DNA of 64,000 nt, from contig NZ_JAJUXG010000003.1 in NCBI RefSeq assembly GCF_021390535.1, forward strand, positions 496,001 through 560,000, given 5' to 3'. Made by a program: the position numbers and the translations under genes. Below, piece by piece: positions 1 through 8,323 of the stretch (position 1 is the first letter of the stretch; each line of letters begins with the position of its first letter). Source of the stretch: Dyadobacter sp. CY312 (lineage in GTDB: Bacteria; Bacteroidota; Bacteroidia; Cytophagales; Spirosomataceae). Below the pieces are notes generated by a model, which saw only the letters and a list, made by a program, of their open reading frames with translations, made no database searches and was not told where the DNA came from.

Positions 1-65
1 AGATAAAAAGAAGGTAAATGCCGGAATGAAAAATTGCTTTTGCCTTTACACGCCATGAAACATCA

Positions 66-2582
66 ATGAACAAAAACATACTTCTCCTGATATTAATCTT
101 AACAGGAACAATCTCAGGTGCTTACTCCCAGACAAATTATACTATAAAGGGGCGTATCACAGATGCTTCCACCGGCGATCCTATACCCTTTGCTAATGTT
201 GCGGTAAAGTCCTCTTCATCAGGAGCTACTACAAATTTTGATGGCTTTTACCAGTTAAAATATACCCCGCCGGCCGACTCACTGATTGTAACTTATGTCG
301 GTTATGGAAACAGAAGCAAAGCTATCGCGCCGAATGTGCCAGAACAAACCCTTGATATACAACTTACACCAGGCGCACTCCAGCTTCACGAAGTAAAAAT
401 ATTTGCAGGAGAAAACCCTGCTTACGCCATCATGCGGAAAGTTGTTGCCAACAAAAAGGAAAATAATCCTGAAAACGTATCCGCGTACGAATATCAAAGC
501 TACAATAAGATACAGATCGATATTGATAATCTTTCCGAGAAATTCAGGAAGCGGAAGGCGATTAAAAAGATGACGCATATTGTGGACAAGTACGATGAGA
601 TTAAGGGGGAAGACGGCGAAACGATCATCCCGATCTTTATATCAGAATCGGTATCCAGTGTCTATTTTAGAAATAACCCGAAGAAAAAGAAGGAGATCAT
701 TCAGAAAACCAAAGTCTCAGGCGTTGGACTTACAGATGGAAGTCTGGTTTCGCAGGTTGTTGGTTCATCGTTTCAACAGTATAATTTTTATAACAACTGG
801 CTCAATATTCTTGAAAAGGACTTTGTGTCACCCATAGCGGACAGCTGGAAAATCAACTACGAATACTACCTCGCCGACAGCATACCGAATGGGAATGGAT
901 ACGATTATCAGATCGAGTTTGAGCCTCGCAGAGAGCAGGATCTTGCGTTCACAGGTTCTTTCTGGATAGATGGAGATGGTTACGCGCTCACCCAAATTGA
1001 TGCAAACGTTGGAAAGCGCGCCAATCTGAATTTCATTGAAAAAATTAAAGTTCAGCAATCTTATGAATTGGCCGACTCGGCAAAACGATGGGTACCACAA
1101 AAAACGCGTGTGCTTATTGATGTAGACGAACCCACGAAGCAAACCGCAGGAATGCTTTTGAAATTCTATTCTTCCAACTCAAATTATAAAATTGGCGCTC
1201 CGCTAAGCAACAAATTTTATGACACTGGCATAGAGCTTAGCGAAGACTATATGCAACACGATTCCACCTTCTGGAAACAAAGCAGACCTGAATCACTCAC
1301 ACCCTCAGAAATACTTAGTTTTCAGCTCGTTGACTCTCTGAAAGTACTGCCCGTTGTAAAAACCTACACCGAGATCCTGAATATTTTTGTGAACGGATAC
1401 AAAAAACTGGACAAATGGAACATTGATATCGGACCATATCTGTTTCTATATGCCAACAATGCAGTGGAAGGTCACCGTTTTCGCCTCGGTTTCCGAACCG
1501 ATCCCGGATTTAGCAGAAAGTGGATTTTTAGTGGCTATGGTGCGTATGGCACCCGCGACAAGGAGTTTAAATATGGAGCAGGAATGGATTACATTCTCTC
1601 CCGCAAACCGTGGACCATGGCCGGGATCTCCTATTCAAAAGACCTGGAGAGACTTGGTGTTTCAGCAGAAACCATTGGACCTAATACGCTCTTTGGCGCG
1701 TTTTCCAGATTTGGTGCTTTCCGACGTGCTTATTGGCAGGAGGATGTCGCGGCATATTTCAGAAGGGAAGTTGTGAAAGGACTTACGGGAAGTATTCAAC
1801 TAAAACACAGAAACTTTAAGCCGTTATTTCCTTTTGCATACAAAACCAATCCGGAAGCCGGTATTGAATCTCCATTGAAAAGTGCTTTTGAAACCACTGA
1901 GCTTAACTTTGAAACGAGGCTCGCAAGAAAGGAAACCTTCCTGCAAAATGATAATGAGCGGATAAGCATGGGCAACGGTGACTCGCCAGCATTTACATTT
2001 CGCTACACACTTGGACTTAAAAACTTCCTAAGCGGGGATTTTAGTTATCAAAAGTTTTCTTTCAATGTAAAACATAGTTTCCGGGTCGGTATTTTAGGTC
2101 GTACACATTACAATCTTACGGTTGGGTACATTCCGTCCACACTACCCTATCCGCTGCTGTATACGCCACTTGGAAACGAATCGCTCTTTTATGTTGACAA
2201 TGCATTCAACATGATGAAATATTTCGAATTCATCAGCGACAAATATGTTGTACTAAGAATGGAGCACAATTTTGAAGGGCTACTTTTCAACAGGCTTCCA
2301 GCCATTAGAAAATTGAAATGGCGTATGCTGGCTACCGGAAAGCTATTTTATGGGAGCGTGAGCGATGCAAATCTTAATCTTACTCCCTCCGTTGATAACG
2401 AAGGAAACAGTATTCCTACATTTAATAAATTAAGCGGAAATACGCCCTATGTAGAACTCGGCTATGGCATTGACAATATTTTTAAGGCGGGCCGGGTCGA
2501 TTTCGTTCACCGGCTCACCTACCTCAAAAATCCGAACGTAACTCCTTTTGCTGTTAAAATCTCGTTCTGGTTTAACCTTTAA
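66..2582 (+). CDS. DUF5686 / carboxypeptidase-regulatory-like outer-membrane protein
   Basis: An 838-residue protein with a signal peptide (about residues 1-21, ending AYSQ) followed by a carboxypeptidase-regulatory-like beta-sandwich (about 25-110; motif GRITDASTGDPIPFANV, as at the N-terminus of SusC proteins). The remainder resembles the DUF5686 family of Bacteroidota, which has an outer-membrane beta-barrel appearance: alternating aromatic strands and a C-terminus ending in FWFNL. It lacks the TonB plug domain of SusC. Function of the family is not known; an outer-membrane transport or assembly role is inference. The stop codon overlaps the stop of the convergent ABC ATPase gene by a few bases. 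Only 65 bases lie upstream, so its promoter cannot be judged. Confidence 0.85.
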   Translation: MNKNILLLILILTGTISGAYSQTNYTIKGRITDASTGDPIPFANVAVKSSSSGATTNFDGFYQLKYTPPADSLIVTYVGYGNRSKAIAPNVPEQTLDIQLTPGALQLHEVKIFAGENPAYAIMRKVVANKKENNPENVSAYEYQSYNKIQIDIDNLSEKFRKRKAIKKMTHIVDKYDEIKGEDGETIIPIFISESVSSVYFRNNPKKKKEIIQKTKVSGVGLTDGSLVSQVVGSSFQQYNFYNNWLNILEKDFVSPIADSWKINYEYYLADSIPNGNGYDYQIEFEPRREQDLAFTGSFWIDGDGYALTQIDANVGKRANLNFIEKIKVQQSYELADSAKRWVPQKTRVLIDVDEPTKQTAGMLLKFYSSNSNYKIGAPLSNKFYDTGIELSEDYMQHDSTFWKQSRPESLTPSEILSFQLVDSLKVLPVVKTYTEILNIFVNGYKKLDKWNIDIGPYLFLYANNAVEGHRFRLGFRTDPGFSRKWIFSGYGAYGTRDKEFKYGAGMDYILSRKPWTMAGISYSKDLERLGVSAETIGPNTLFGAFSRFGAFRRAYWQEDVAAYFRREVVKGLTGSIQLKHRNFKPLFPFAYKTNPEAGIESPLKSAFETTELNFETRLARKETFLQNDNERISMGNGDSPAFTFRYTLGLKNFLSGDFSYQKFSFNVKHSFRVGILGRTHYNLTVGYIPSTLPYPLLYTPLGNESLFYVDNAFNMMKYFEFISDKYVVLRMEHNFEGLLFNRLPAIRKLKWRMLATGKLFYGSVSDANLNLTPSVDNEGNSIPTFNKLSGNTPYVELGYGIDNIFKAGRVDFVHRLTYLKNPNVTPFAVKISFWFNL

Positions 2583-3559
2583 TGAATAATCATCACATCA
2601 CGTGATGAATAAGTGAGAAATACCGTCTCTCCAATTTCAAGATCCTTTTTATTTCTGTAAAAAGATAATGAGCCTTGTTTGTTGGTACAACGTACTTCCC
2701 AGTGATTACCATGAAAACGGATGGATTCCACTTGTCCCGTCCATTTACTTTTCTCAGGGTTTTTAGTCCTTTTAATTTTTTCGGGGCGTATAAAGTTTTT
2801 CTTTCCCGATTTGCCATCTCCCAGCCAATTGATATCTCCCGTCAGCTCGGCCACATAACTGTCAACCGGCTGATTGTATACTTCCTGTGGCGTGCCGATT
2901 TGGATAATTTCACCATTCCTGAGCACAGCAATCCTGTCCGACCAGGCAAGCGCATCTGACGCTTCATGCGTTACAAAAATGCAGCTCATCTTCTGTTCCT
3001 GTCGCAGGCTTTCAATAGCATCAGCCAACACCCTCCGGTTGTGATTATCAAGATGGGCAAAAGGCTCATCAAGTAACAACACGTCCGGTTGCTCGGCAAG
3101 CGATTTGGCAATGGCAGTACGCTGCTTTTCTCCACCAGATAGTGTCTTTGCTTTTTGCTGACTTACCGCATTCAGGGCAGTTATTTCCAGCAATTCAGCA
3201 ACGCGTTCCTTCTTGTATTCAGGATCGTAAAACCGGAGAGAATAAGCAATATTCTCTTCAACCGTCTGATTGGGGAATAGCTCAAACTCCTGGTGTATGA
3301 GCTTAATGGATTCGTGCCCCGGAATGAGTTCCCCGCTAACAGGCGGCAGAGCTTCTCCTTTGAAGTATACCTCTCCCGAGTCAGAATCAAGAAAACGACC
3401 AAGTATACGAAGCAACGTGCTTTTACCGGATCCGCTTTCACCTAAAATCCCCAGCCATTCGCCGTTGGACAAATCAAGATTTATATCTGATAAAACACTT
3501 GACGAACCATACTTTTTATAAAGAGATGAGGCTTTCAGGGTTAACCTTGTTTTTTTCAT
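2579..3559 (-). CDS. ABC transporter ATP-binding protein
   Basis: A 326-residue nucleotide-binding subunit. Walker A GESGSGKST near residue 41, the Q-loop at HQEFELFPNQ, signature LSGGEKQR and Walker B VLLLDEPFAHLD followed by the H-loop FVTHEASDAL are all intact, so it should hydrolyse ATP. After residue about 240 comes a TOBE-like tail (RPEKIKRTK, then short beta strands), as in FbpC/PotA/CysA-type importers. No permease or binding protein is encoded nearby, so the substrate cannot be named. It starts one base after the stop of the upstream nitroreductase gene, which indicates co-transcription. Its end overlaps the convergent DUF5686 gene. Confidence 0.88.
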   Translation of the reverse strand: MKKTRLTLKASSLYKKYGSSSVLSDINLDLSNGEWLGILGESGSGKSTLLRILGRFLDSDSGEVYFKGEALPPVSGELIPGHESIKLIHQEFELFPNQTVEENIAYSLRFYDPEYKKERVAELLEITALNAVSQQKAKTLSGGEKQRTAIAKSLAEQPDVLLLDEPFAHLDNHNRRVLADAIESLRQEQKMSCIFVTHEASDALAWSDRIAVLRNGEIIQIGTPQEVYNQPVDSYVAELTGDINWLGDGKSGKKNFIRPEKIKRTKNPEKSKWTGQVESIRFHGNHWEVRCTNKQGSLSFYRNKKDLEIGETVFLTYSSRDVMIIH

Positions 3560-3560
3560 G

Positions 3561-4133
3561 TCAGGCCCAAATCACTTTATTTTCAATTGGCGTACGGCGC
3601 GCAGGCGCTTCGGGTGCGTCGTGGTAACCCATGAAAAACAGTCCAAGACATTTCTGATTGGCGGGCAGTTCGAGGAACTGACCAAGTATGTCAAGGATGG
3701 CAGGACTGCTCCAATACGATCCGATTCCGTAAGCAGTGGCGGTTAGCCACATATTTTGCACAGCGCAGGCCACGGAAGCCGTTTCTTCCCATTCAGGAAC
3801 TTTGTCAGGATGTACTTCCATGTTGACCGCAATCACACAGTCAGACTTTAAGACTTTATCACTGGCAGCATCGTAGCGCGCCTGAGAGAAAGATTCGGGA
3901 GGTGTTACGGCCTTATATCGTTCCGAGAAAAATCCCGCCAGTTTTTGACGACTATCACCCTTGAATACGATAAACCGCCATGGTTCGGTCAGCTTATGTG
4001 TGGGTGCATAATTCGCGTTTTCAAGAATTGTATTAATAATTTCGACCGGAATCTCCTTTTCAATATAACTTGGAGGAAATATACTACGGCGGCTGCGAAT
4101 GGTATTATTGATAATTTCTGCTGAGTTTCCCAT
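3561..4133 (-). CDS. nitroreductase family protein
   Basis: A 190-residue FMN-dependent nitroreductase-fold protein. The N-terminal RSRRSIFPPSY corresponds to the FMN-phosphate-binding Arg/Ser region, followed by ANYAPTHKLTEPWRF, the family motif lining the flavin. The short length and the GIGSYWSS segment resemble the YdjA-like subgroup. Expected activity is NAD(P)H-dependent reduction of nitro or quinone compounds; the true substrate is unknown. First gene of a two-gene minus-strand operon with the ABC ATPase (1-bp gap). The 242-bp region upstream is shared with the divergent YbjQ-family gene; no clear promoter was recognised there. Confidence 0.88.
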   Translation of the reverse strand: MGNSAEIINNTIRSRRSIFPPSYIEKEIPVEIINTILENANYAPTHKLTEPWRFIVFKGDSRQKLAGFFSERYKAVTPPESFSQARYDAASDKVLKSDCVIAVNMEVHPDKVPEWEETASVACAVQNMWLTATAYGIGSYWSSPAILDILGQFLELPANQKCLGLFFMGYHDAPEAPARRTPIENKVIWA

Positions 4134-4375
4134 TAAGATATTTTATAAAAAACTATTAAAATATGCACTGTAAGTCCTGCAAAGCTAATCAATATAATGA
4201 TTGACCTGTAGCTGGCACAAATTAGGCATCCGCCCCTACCAATCATTCATAAGCATAAAATACCAGCGATTTAGCCTGAATGCCATTAAGCACGAAATAT
4301 TTTACGTGTGCTATAAAATATTTTAACTTGCGCTGCAAATAAACCTCATACAACCAATCTACACGCCTCATTACT

Positions 4376-4696
4376 ATGCTCGTTACTACAACACCTAACA
4401 TTGAAGGAAAAAAAATCGTGAAGTACATAGGCCTTGTGAATGGCGAAGCCATCATAGGAGCCAATGTAATGAAAGATGTTCTTGCCAAAATAACTGACAT
4501 CGTCGGCGGAAGATCGGGTTCCTACGAACAAGGATTACGTGAGGCAAAAAGTATTGCTCTTCGCGAAATGATGGATCAGGCACAAAGACTCGGAGCCAAT
4601 GCGGTTATTGGTGTAGACCTTGATTTCGAAACGATAGGCAACAACGGCTCCATGCTCATGGTAAGCTCAAACGGAACCGCTGTGGTGATTGAATAG
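4376..4696 (+). CDS. YbjQ family (UPF0145) protein
   Basis: A 106-residue protein of the YbjQ/UPF0145 family: starts [21 protein letters not shown], contains the conserved [15 protein letters not shown] segment and the [23 protein letters not shown] segment, and ends in beta strands. Its length is normal for the family. Members form oligomers and are described as heavy-metal-binding-like, but the role is not established. Single gene, divergent from the nitroreductase operon and convergent with metF 76 bp downstream. Confidence 0.9.
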   Translation: MLVTTTPNIEGKKIVKYIGLVNGEAIIGANVMKDVLAKITDIVGGRSGSYEQGLREAKSIALREMMDQAQRLGANAVIGVDLDFETIGNNGSMLMVSSNGTAVVIE

Positions 4697-4772
4697 ACTT
4701 TTACGTTTTAGTTCTTAGTGTAGAGAAGACAGTAAACTGACTCCTATTCATGTCGAACCAGCATTGCCCGGA

Positions 4773-5729
4773 TTAAAAAACCTGGCGGGCTATTTGTGCC
4801 ACGTTGTCGGACTTACCCATCGTATAAAAATGCAATACAGGAACGCCGTAAGCAAGCAGTTCCTTACACTGCTGCACGCCCCATTCGACACCAACCTGCC
4901 GAACTTCTTTATCAGTGGCGCATTGCATAGCAGCATTGGTAAGGTCCTCAGGAAATTCCAGGTGGAAGATGTTAGCGAGCACTGTCAGTTGCTTTTTAGT
5001 AGCCAGGGGTTTCAGCCCCGGTATAATAGGAACCGTAATTCCTTCTGCCCGGCATCTGTCTACAAAGCGGAAATATTTCTGATTATCAAAAAACATCTGG
5101 GTAACGATATAATCTGCACCCAGTTCCACTTTTTTACGCAAATAGTCAAAATCGGAATCGAGGCTCACTGCGTCAAAATGCTTTTCGGGATATCCTGCTA
5201 CGCCTATGCAAAAGTCAGTGGGTGTGGTTTCAGTCTCGGCGTTAAGCAAAATCCCTTTATTCATATTGTCTACCTGAGTCACAAGTTCAGAGGCATAGGT
5301 ATGTCCGCCTTTTTTTGCATGAAACACACCGGCAGATTTTTCAGGATCTCCGCGCAAGACCAATACATTATCAATACCAAGGTAATGGAGGTCGAAAAGT
5401 ACATCTTCGGTTTCTTCTTTTGTGAAGCCTCCGCATATCACATGCGGGACTGCGTCAACATGAAAGCGCTCCATCAGCCTTGCACAGATACCGACGGTTC
5501 CAGGTCTTTTACGAACAGGAATACGTTCGATCACACCGTCATTCCCTACCCTGTCAATCAGCTCTTCGCGATGATAGGTTACATCAACAAAAGGTGGCTT
5601 AAATTCCATTAAAGGTGCTATTGAATCAAATAATTCATTGATATTCTGACCTTTAACGGGAGGAATTATTTCAATAGAAAATAAAGTTTTGCCCTGTGCC
5701 TGGCTAATAAACTCGGTAACTTTGGTCAT
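4773..5729 (-). CDS. metF: methylenetetrahydrofolate reductase
   Basis: A 318-residue flavoprotein that reduces 5,10-methylene-THF to 5-methyl-THF, the methyl donor for methionine synthesis. Typical MetF features: FSIEIIPPVKG near the N-terminus (catalytic Glu region), FVDVTYHREEL, the LVLRGDP segment that binds folate/FAD, and ADYIVTQMFFDNQKYFRF with IPIIPGLKPL. Length and order match the family. The gene is preceded on the same strand by a transcribed structured RNA whose terminator ends about 75 bp before the ATG, so its expression may depend on read-through. The other methionine gene in the window, metX at 22.5 kb, is also under RNA control. Confidence 0.96.
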   Translation of the reverse strand: MTKVTEFISQAQGKTLFSIEIIPPVKGQNINELFDSIAPLMEFKPPFVDVTYHREELIDRVGNDGVIERIPVRKRPGTVGICARLMERFHVDAVPHVICGGFTKEETEDVLFDLHYLGIDNVLVLRGDPEKSAGVFHAKKGGHTYASELVTQVDNMNKGILLNAETETTPTDFCIGVAGYPEKHFDAVSLDSDFDYLRKKVELGADYIVTQMFFDNQKYFRFVDRCRAEGITVPIIPGLKPLATKKQLTVLANIFHLEFPEDLTNAAMQCATDKEVRQVGVEWGVQQCKELLAYGVPVLHFYTMGKSDNVAQIARQVF

Positions 5730-5803
5730 GCTGTGGATTAATGCTTTTCAAAAAAATGTATACAAATGAACAGCATTTAGCCAACAAACCAATTAGCAAA
5801 GCA

Positions 5804-5838
5804 CAAAAAAATGGCTTACCGCATTACAGTAAGCCATT
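5804..5838 (-). terminator. intrinsic terminator between the structured RNA and metF
   Basis: A 10-bp perfect stem (AATGGCTTAC/GTAAGCCATT) with a 9-nt loop, followed by a run of seven T on the minus strand. It lies about 75 bp before the metF start codon, so it is either the end of a small RNA or an attenuator. Confidence 0.85.
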
Positions 5839-5949
5839 CCACGTAAACCCTCCTCTATCAGTGTTCGTCAAAAAAGTTGGTAGGTAGTCTGACAGGGCGT
5901 CAGGTCCAAGCCAACAATTTGCTTGACTGAATACTAATAACTAAAATTC
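5805..5949 (-). ncRNA. unidentified structured RNA or attenuator leader upstream of metF
   Basis: About 145 nt on the minus strand bounded by a Bacteroidota-type promoter and an intrinsic terminator, with no open frame. Visible helices: CAAGC/GCTTG, a perfect 5-bp hairpin CTGAC-GCCCT-GTCAG, possible long-range pairings GTTGG/CCAAC and TCAGT/ACTGA, then the terminator stem. The stretch GATAGAGGAGGGTTTACGTG before the terminator looks conserved-RNA-like. It is not SAM-I (no GGTGCTAA core). Two readings remain: a ligand-responsive attenuator of metF, or an independent small RNA such as the Bacteroidota 6S family that happens to lie upstream. The promoter-terminator pair is seen directly; the identity is not resolved. 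Confidence 0.6.
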
Positions 5950-5954
5950 TGTGC

Positions 5955-5985
5955 CAAAGTATTAAACATATTCTGAATTCGCAAG
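5955..5985 (-). promoter_or_regulatory. promoter of the metF-upstream RNA
   Basis: On the minus strand CTTG (5982-5985) lies 20 bp before TACTTTG (5955-5961), a close match to the Bacteroidota TTTG / TAnnTTTG promoter with one spacer base missing in the -7 box. Transcription should start near 5949. Confidence 0.55.
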
Positions 5986-6119
5986 CAAAGAGGAAAATTT
6001 GTCAAATAATTGTAGTTTAAGTACTACAATTTGATAGTAAAATCCTGACAAGATTCAATTTTCTAACAAAACCCCGATTTTTGCTGTTTACTATTTCGCC
6101 AAAAAAGGGAAAAGCTTCC

Positions 6120-6611
6120 TCAATTTGTTACATATCCATTTTCAAGAGATTTTGACTGTATTTCTCGGGTCATTTCTATGTGCTCTATGTCATCTTCAAG
6201 ATACACCTCACCTGACTGCACAAAGCCAAACAGCCCATAAAACCTTTTGAGATAAAGCTGAGCACCTATGCGTATGACTGATTTTCCGAAAAACTTGTCA
6301 ACCTGTGCTATGGAAACATTCAATAATTCGACACCCAACCCTAAGCCGCGCCCCTTTCCGGAGACAACAATACGCCCAATGGAAGGAAATTCGTAAGATA
6401 CACCCGGTGGAACGATGCGGGAATAGGCGAGTAAATCACCATCCTTCCAACCCAGCAAATGCCTGCATTTTTGATCCTTATTATCCATATCCATAAAATT
6501 GCATTGCTGCTCTACCACAAAAACCTCACTTCGCAAGCGCAGCAGCTGATATAATTCTTCATTGGTGAGTTCGTCAAATTCCCTGACCGACCAGGTGAGT
6601 TTCAATTCCAT
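6120..6611 (-). CDS. ElaA-like GNAT acetyltransferase
   Basis: A roughly 163-residue GNAT-fold N-acetyltransferase resembling ElaA: RLRSEVFVVEQQC near the N-terminus, RHLLGWKDGDLLAYSRIVPPG, then the acetyl-CoA-binding region IGRIVVSGKGRGLGLG with the pyrophosphate-binding turn, and FYGLFGFVQSGEVYLEDDIEHIEM at the end. The ATG at 6611 is preferred; a longer frame begins only with TTG. Substrate unknown. Single gene, 390 bp from metF with the structured RNA between, and divergent from yebC. Confidence 0.88.
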   Translation of the reverse strand: MELKLTWSVREFDELTNEELYQLLRLRSEVFVVEQQCNFMDMDNKDQKCRHLLGWKDGDLLAYSRIVPPGVSYEFPSIGRIVVSGKGRGLGLGVELLNVSIAQVDKFFGKSVIRIGAQLYLKRFYGLFGFVQSGEVYLEDDIEHIEMTREIQSKSLENGYVTN

Positions 6612-6668
6612 TTTCAACAATTTAGTCCTTAAAGATTATGATTTATGTCTGATTTTAACTGTCTTTTA

Positions 6669-6676
6669 TAAATTTG
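6669..6676 (+). promoter_or_regulatory. candidate promoter -7 box for yebC
   Basis: TAAATTTG matches TAnnTTTG exactly. It would give a leader of about 110 nt before the yebC start at 6796. No convincing -33 element was found, so support is moderate. Confidence 0.35.
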
Positions 6677-6795
6677 CAACATAATTAGATATAGCGTCAC
6701 AATTTGACAAATGATATTTCTCCCGGGGAAGCCAAATCGAAGCTATACTATGCATTTAAGTATCAGAAAAACAACATTTTAATCGGACAGTAAAA

Positions 6796-7512
6796 ATGGG
6801 AAGAGCCTATGAATACAGAAAAGCGCGGATGTTCAAGCGTTGGGACAAAATGGCAAAGACATTTACAAGGATTGGTAAAGATATCGTACTCGCTGTAAAA
6901 AGCGGAACAGCCGACCCTAATACCAATGCACGACTTCGTGTTCTTCTTCAGAACGCACGGGCTGCAAACATGCCAAAAGATACAGTTGAAAGAGCAATAA
7001 AGAGAGCCACTTCCAAAGATCAGGAAGATTATAAAGAAATGGTATATGAAGGATACGGACCGCATGGTGTAGCCATCCTGGTGGAAAGTACCACCGATAA
7101 CCCTACCCGTACCGTAGCCAACGTAAGAAGCTATTTCAACAAACTGGGAGGTAGCCTCGGAACAAGCGGAATGCTGGACTTCATTTTCGACCGCAAATGT
7201 ATTTTCAAAGTAAAAAATGACGGTTCAAAAGATGTAGAAGAGCTGGAATTCGAACTGATCGATTTTGGTGGCGAAGAAGTTTTCCTTGACGACGAAACCA
7301 ATCTGATCAACATATATGGCGAGTTCACAGCATTCGGAACGTTACAGCATTATCTTGAAGAAAACGGTTTCGAGATCATTGAAGCGGATTTCGAAAGAAT
7401 TCCAAGCGATACAAAAAAACTGACCGAAGATGAAGCAGCGGAGGTTGAGAAACTGATCGAGAAGATTGAGGATGATGACGATGTGCAGCGCGTTTATCAC
7501 AACATGGCTTAA
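6796..7512 (+). CDS. YebC/PmpR family regulatory or translation-associated protein
   Basis: A 238-residue YebC/TACO1-family protein. It has the family signature at the N-terminus (MGRAYEYRKARMFKRWDKMA), the KMPKDTVERAIKRA-type segment at about 50-65, and the GYGPHGVAILVESTTDNPTR motif. Family members are reported as DNA-binding regulators (PmpR) and more recently as translation factors that relieve ribosome stalling; which applies here cannot be told. Length is standard. It ends seven bp before the stop of the convergent GreA-like gene. Confidence 0.93.
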   Translation: MGRAYEYRKARMFKRWDKMAKTFTRIGKDIVLAVKSGTADPNTNARLRVLLQNARAANMPKDTVERAIKRATSKDQEDYKEMVYEGYGPHGVAILVESTTDNPTRTVANVRSYFNKLGGSLGTSGMLDFIFDRKCIFKVKNDGSKDVEELEFELIDFGGEEVFLDDETNLINIYGEFTAFGTLQHYLEENGFEIIEADFERIPSDTKKLTEDEAAEVEKLIEKIEDDDDVQRVYHNMA

Positions 7513-7519
7513 TCACCGC

Positions 7520-7966
7520 TCATATTAATTGTAAAATGGTGTGTTCCTTATTCTGAAAACGAAATTTATCTTTTTCGTTTTTACCCAGAAGCGACAGCCC
7601 CACGGGAGATGAAGATGAAACCGCGATGATGGTTTCATCTTCAAATTTCAACAATCCCAGACTTACCGAAATAAAAAACCACCCGGCCGTTGTCCGGATC
7701 AGAGAACCCACAGCTCCACGCTCTGGAACACCGCTGTTTCCTATTCTCTCTATTACAGTACGCTCTATCCTGAATTGTTCATATTGCTTTGCGTGCATGT
7801 TCCGGTCAAGCTGCCCCATAGATCTGGATGTTTCATATTTGTCACCCATCGAACTCTTCCCCTGATCATTAGCCGACGCCTGAGCCGCTTCCATCGCTTC
7901 CCAGGCCACCTGCATTTTTTCTTCCAAAAGACCTTTTACGTACGTAACGAGAGACTGCTTATTCAT
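7520..7966 (-). CDS. GreA/GreB-like protein
   Basis: A 148-residue protein with an N-terminal helical segment (about 1-75, with DKYETSRSMGQLDRNMHAKQ) and a C-terminal beta domain ending in the polymerase-binding-like region (VGLSLLGKNEKDKFRFQNKEHTIL). The overall order resembles Gre transcription elongation factors, although the acidic coiled-coil tip typical of GreA/GreB is not obvious. Homologues in Bacteroidota are, as far as I recall, often given the misleading name 3-oxoacyl-ACP synthase; nothing in this sequence supports that. Role in transcription is inference from fold similarity. Confidence 0.65.
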   Translation of the reverse strand: MNKQSLVTYVKGLLEEKMQVAWEAMEAAQASANDQGKSSMGDKYETSRSMGQLDRNMHAKQYEQFRIERTVIERIGNSGVPERGAVGSLIRTTAGWFFISVSLGLLKFEDETIIAVSSSSPVGLSLLGKNEKDKFRFQNKEHTILQLI

Positions 7967-8293
7967 TTTTTACCAATACTTTAAATTCGTTCTTCCGGGG
8001 AAATATGCTATTTCACTCAGGTACCCCTTCCCGGCAATCGCGTTAAAGATACAAATGCAATCCTCCTTAAGTTTACTCAGGCCTGTTGTTTTCACAAAAG
8101 AGTAAAAATTTGGAAACGCCTTTCTCCTCAATAATTGTAATAAGCATTGGGTCCGGTTAAATGAAATTTTGCAGTTTTTTTATTCAAGCCAAACCAAATA
8201 ACTATCAATTGCTTACGATTGACACAGCTGCATTGAAAAATTATAATTCACCAAGAAAATACAATTTCAATTTTCTCATTCCCCCATCCTTAC

Positions 8294-8301
8294 TATCTTT
8301 G
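8294..8301 (+). promoter_or_regulatory. pyrB promoter -7 box (intergenic 7967-8323)
   Basis: TATCTTTG fits TAnnTTTG and a TTTTC at 8271-8275 sits about 20 bp upstream as a weak -33 element; the start would lie near 8308, 16 bases before the pyrB ATG. The rest of the 357-bp gap between the GreA-like gene and pyrB shows no further gene or strong structure. Confidence 0.55.
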
Positions 8302-8323
8302 CCAAACTTCTTGAAACTAAGCG

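Noticed and set aside
4764..5612. Long plus-strand open frame opposite metF
   Set aside because: It is the antisense shadow of metF, has no recognisable domain and the metF frame is unmistakable.
5811..5940. SRP RNA or SAM riboswitch in the metF upstream RNA
   Set aside because: TCAGGTCC on the plus strand recalls SRP RNA, but the GGAAGGAAGCA loop is missing and the promoter and terminator point to the minus strand; the SAM-I core GGTGCTAA is absent.
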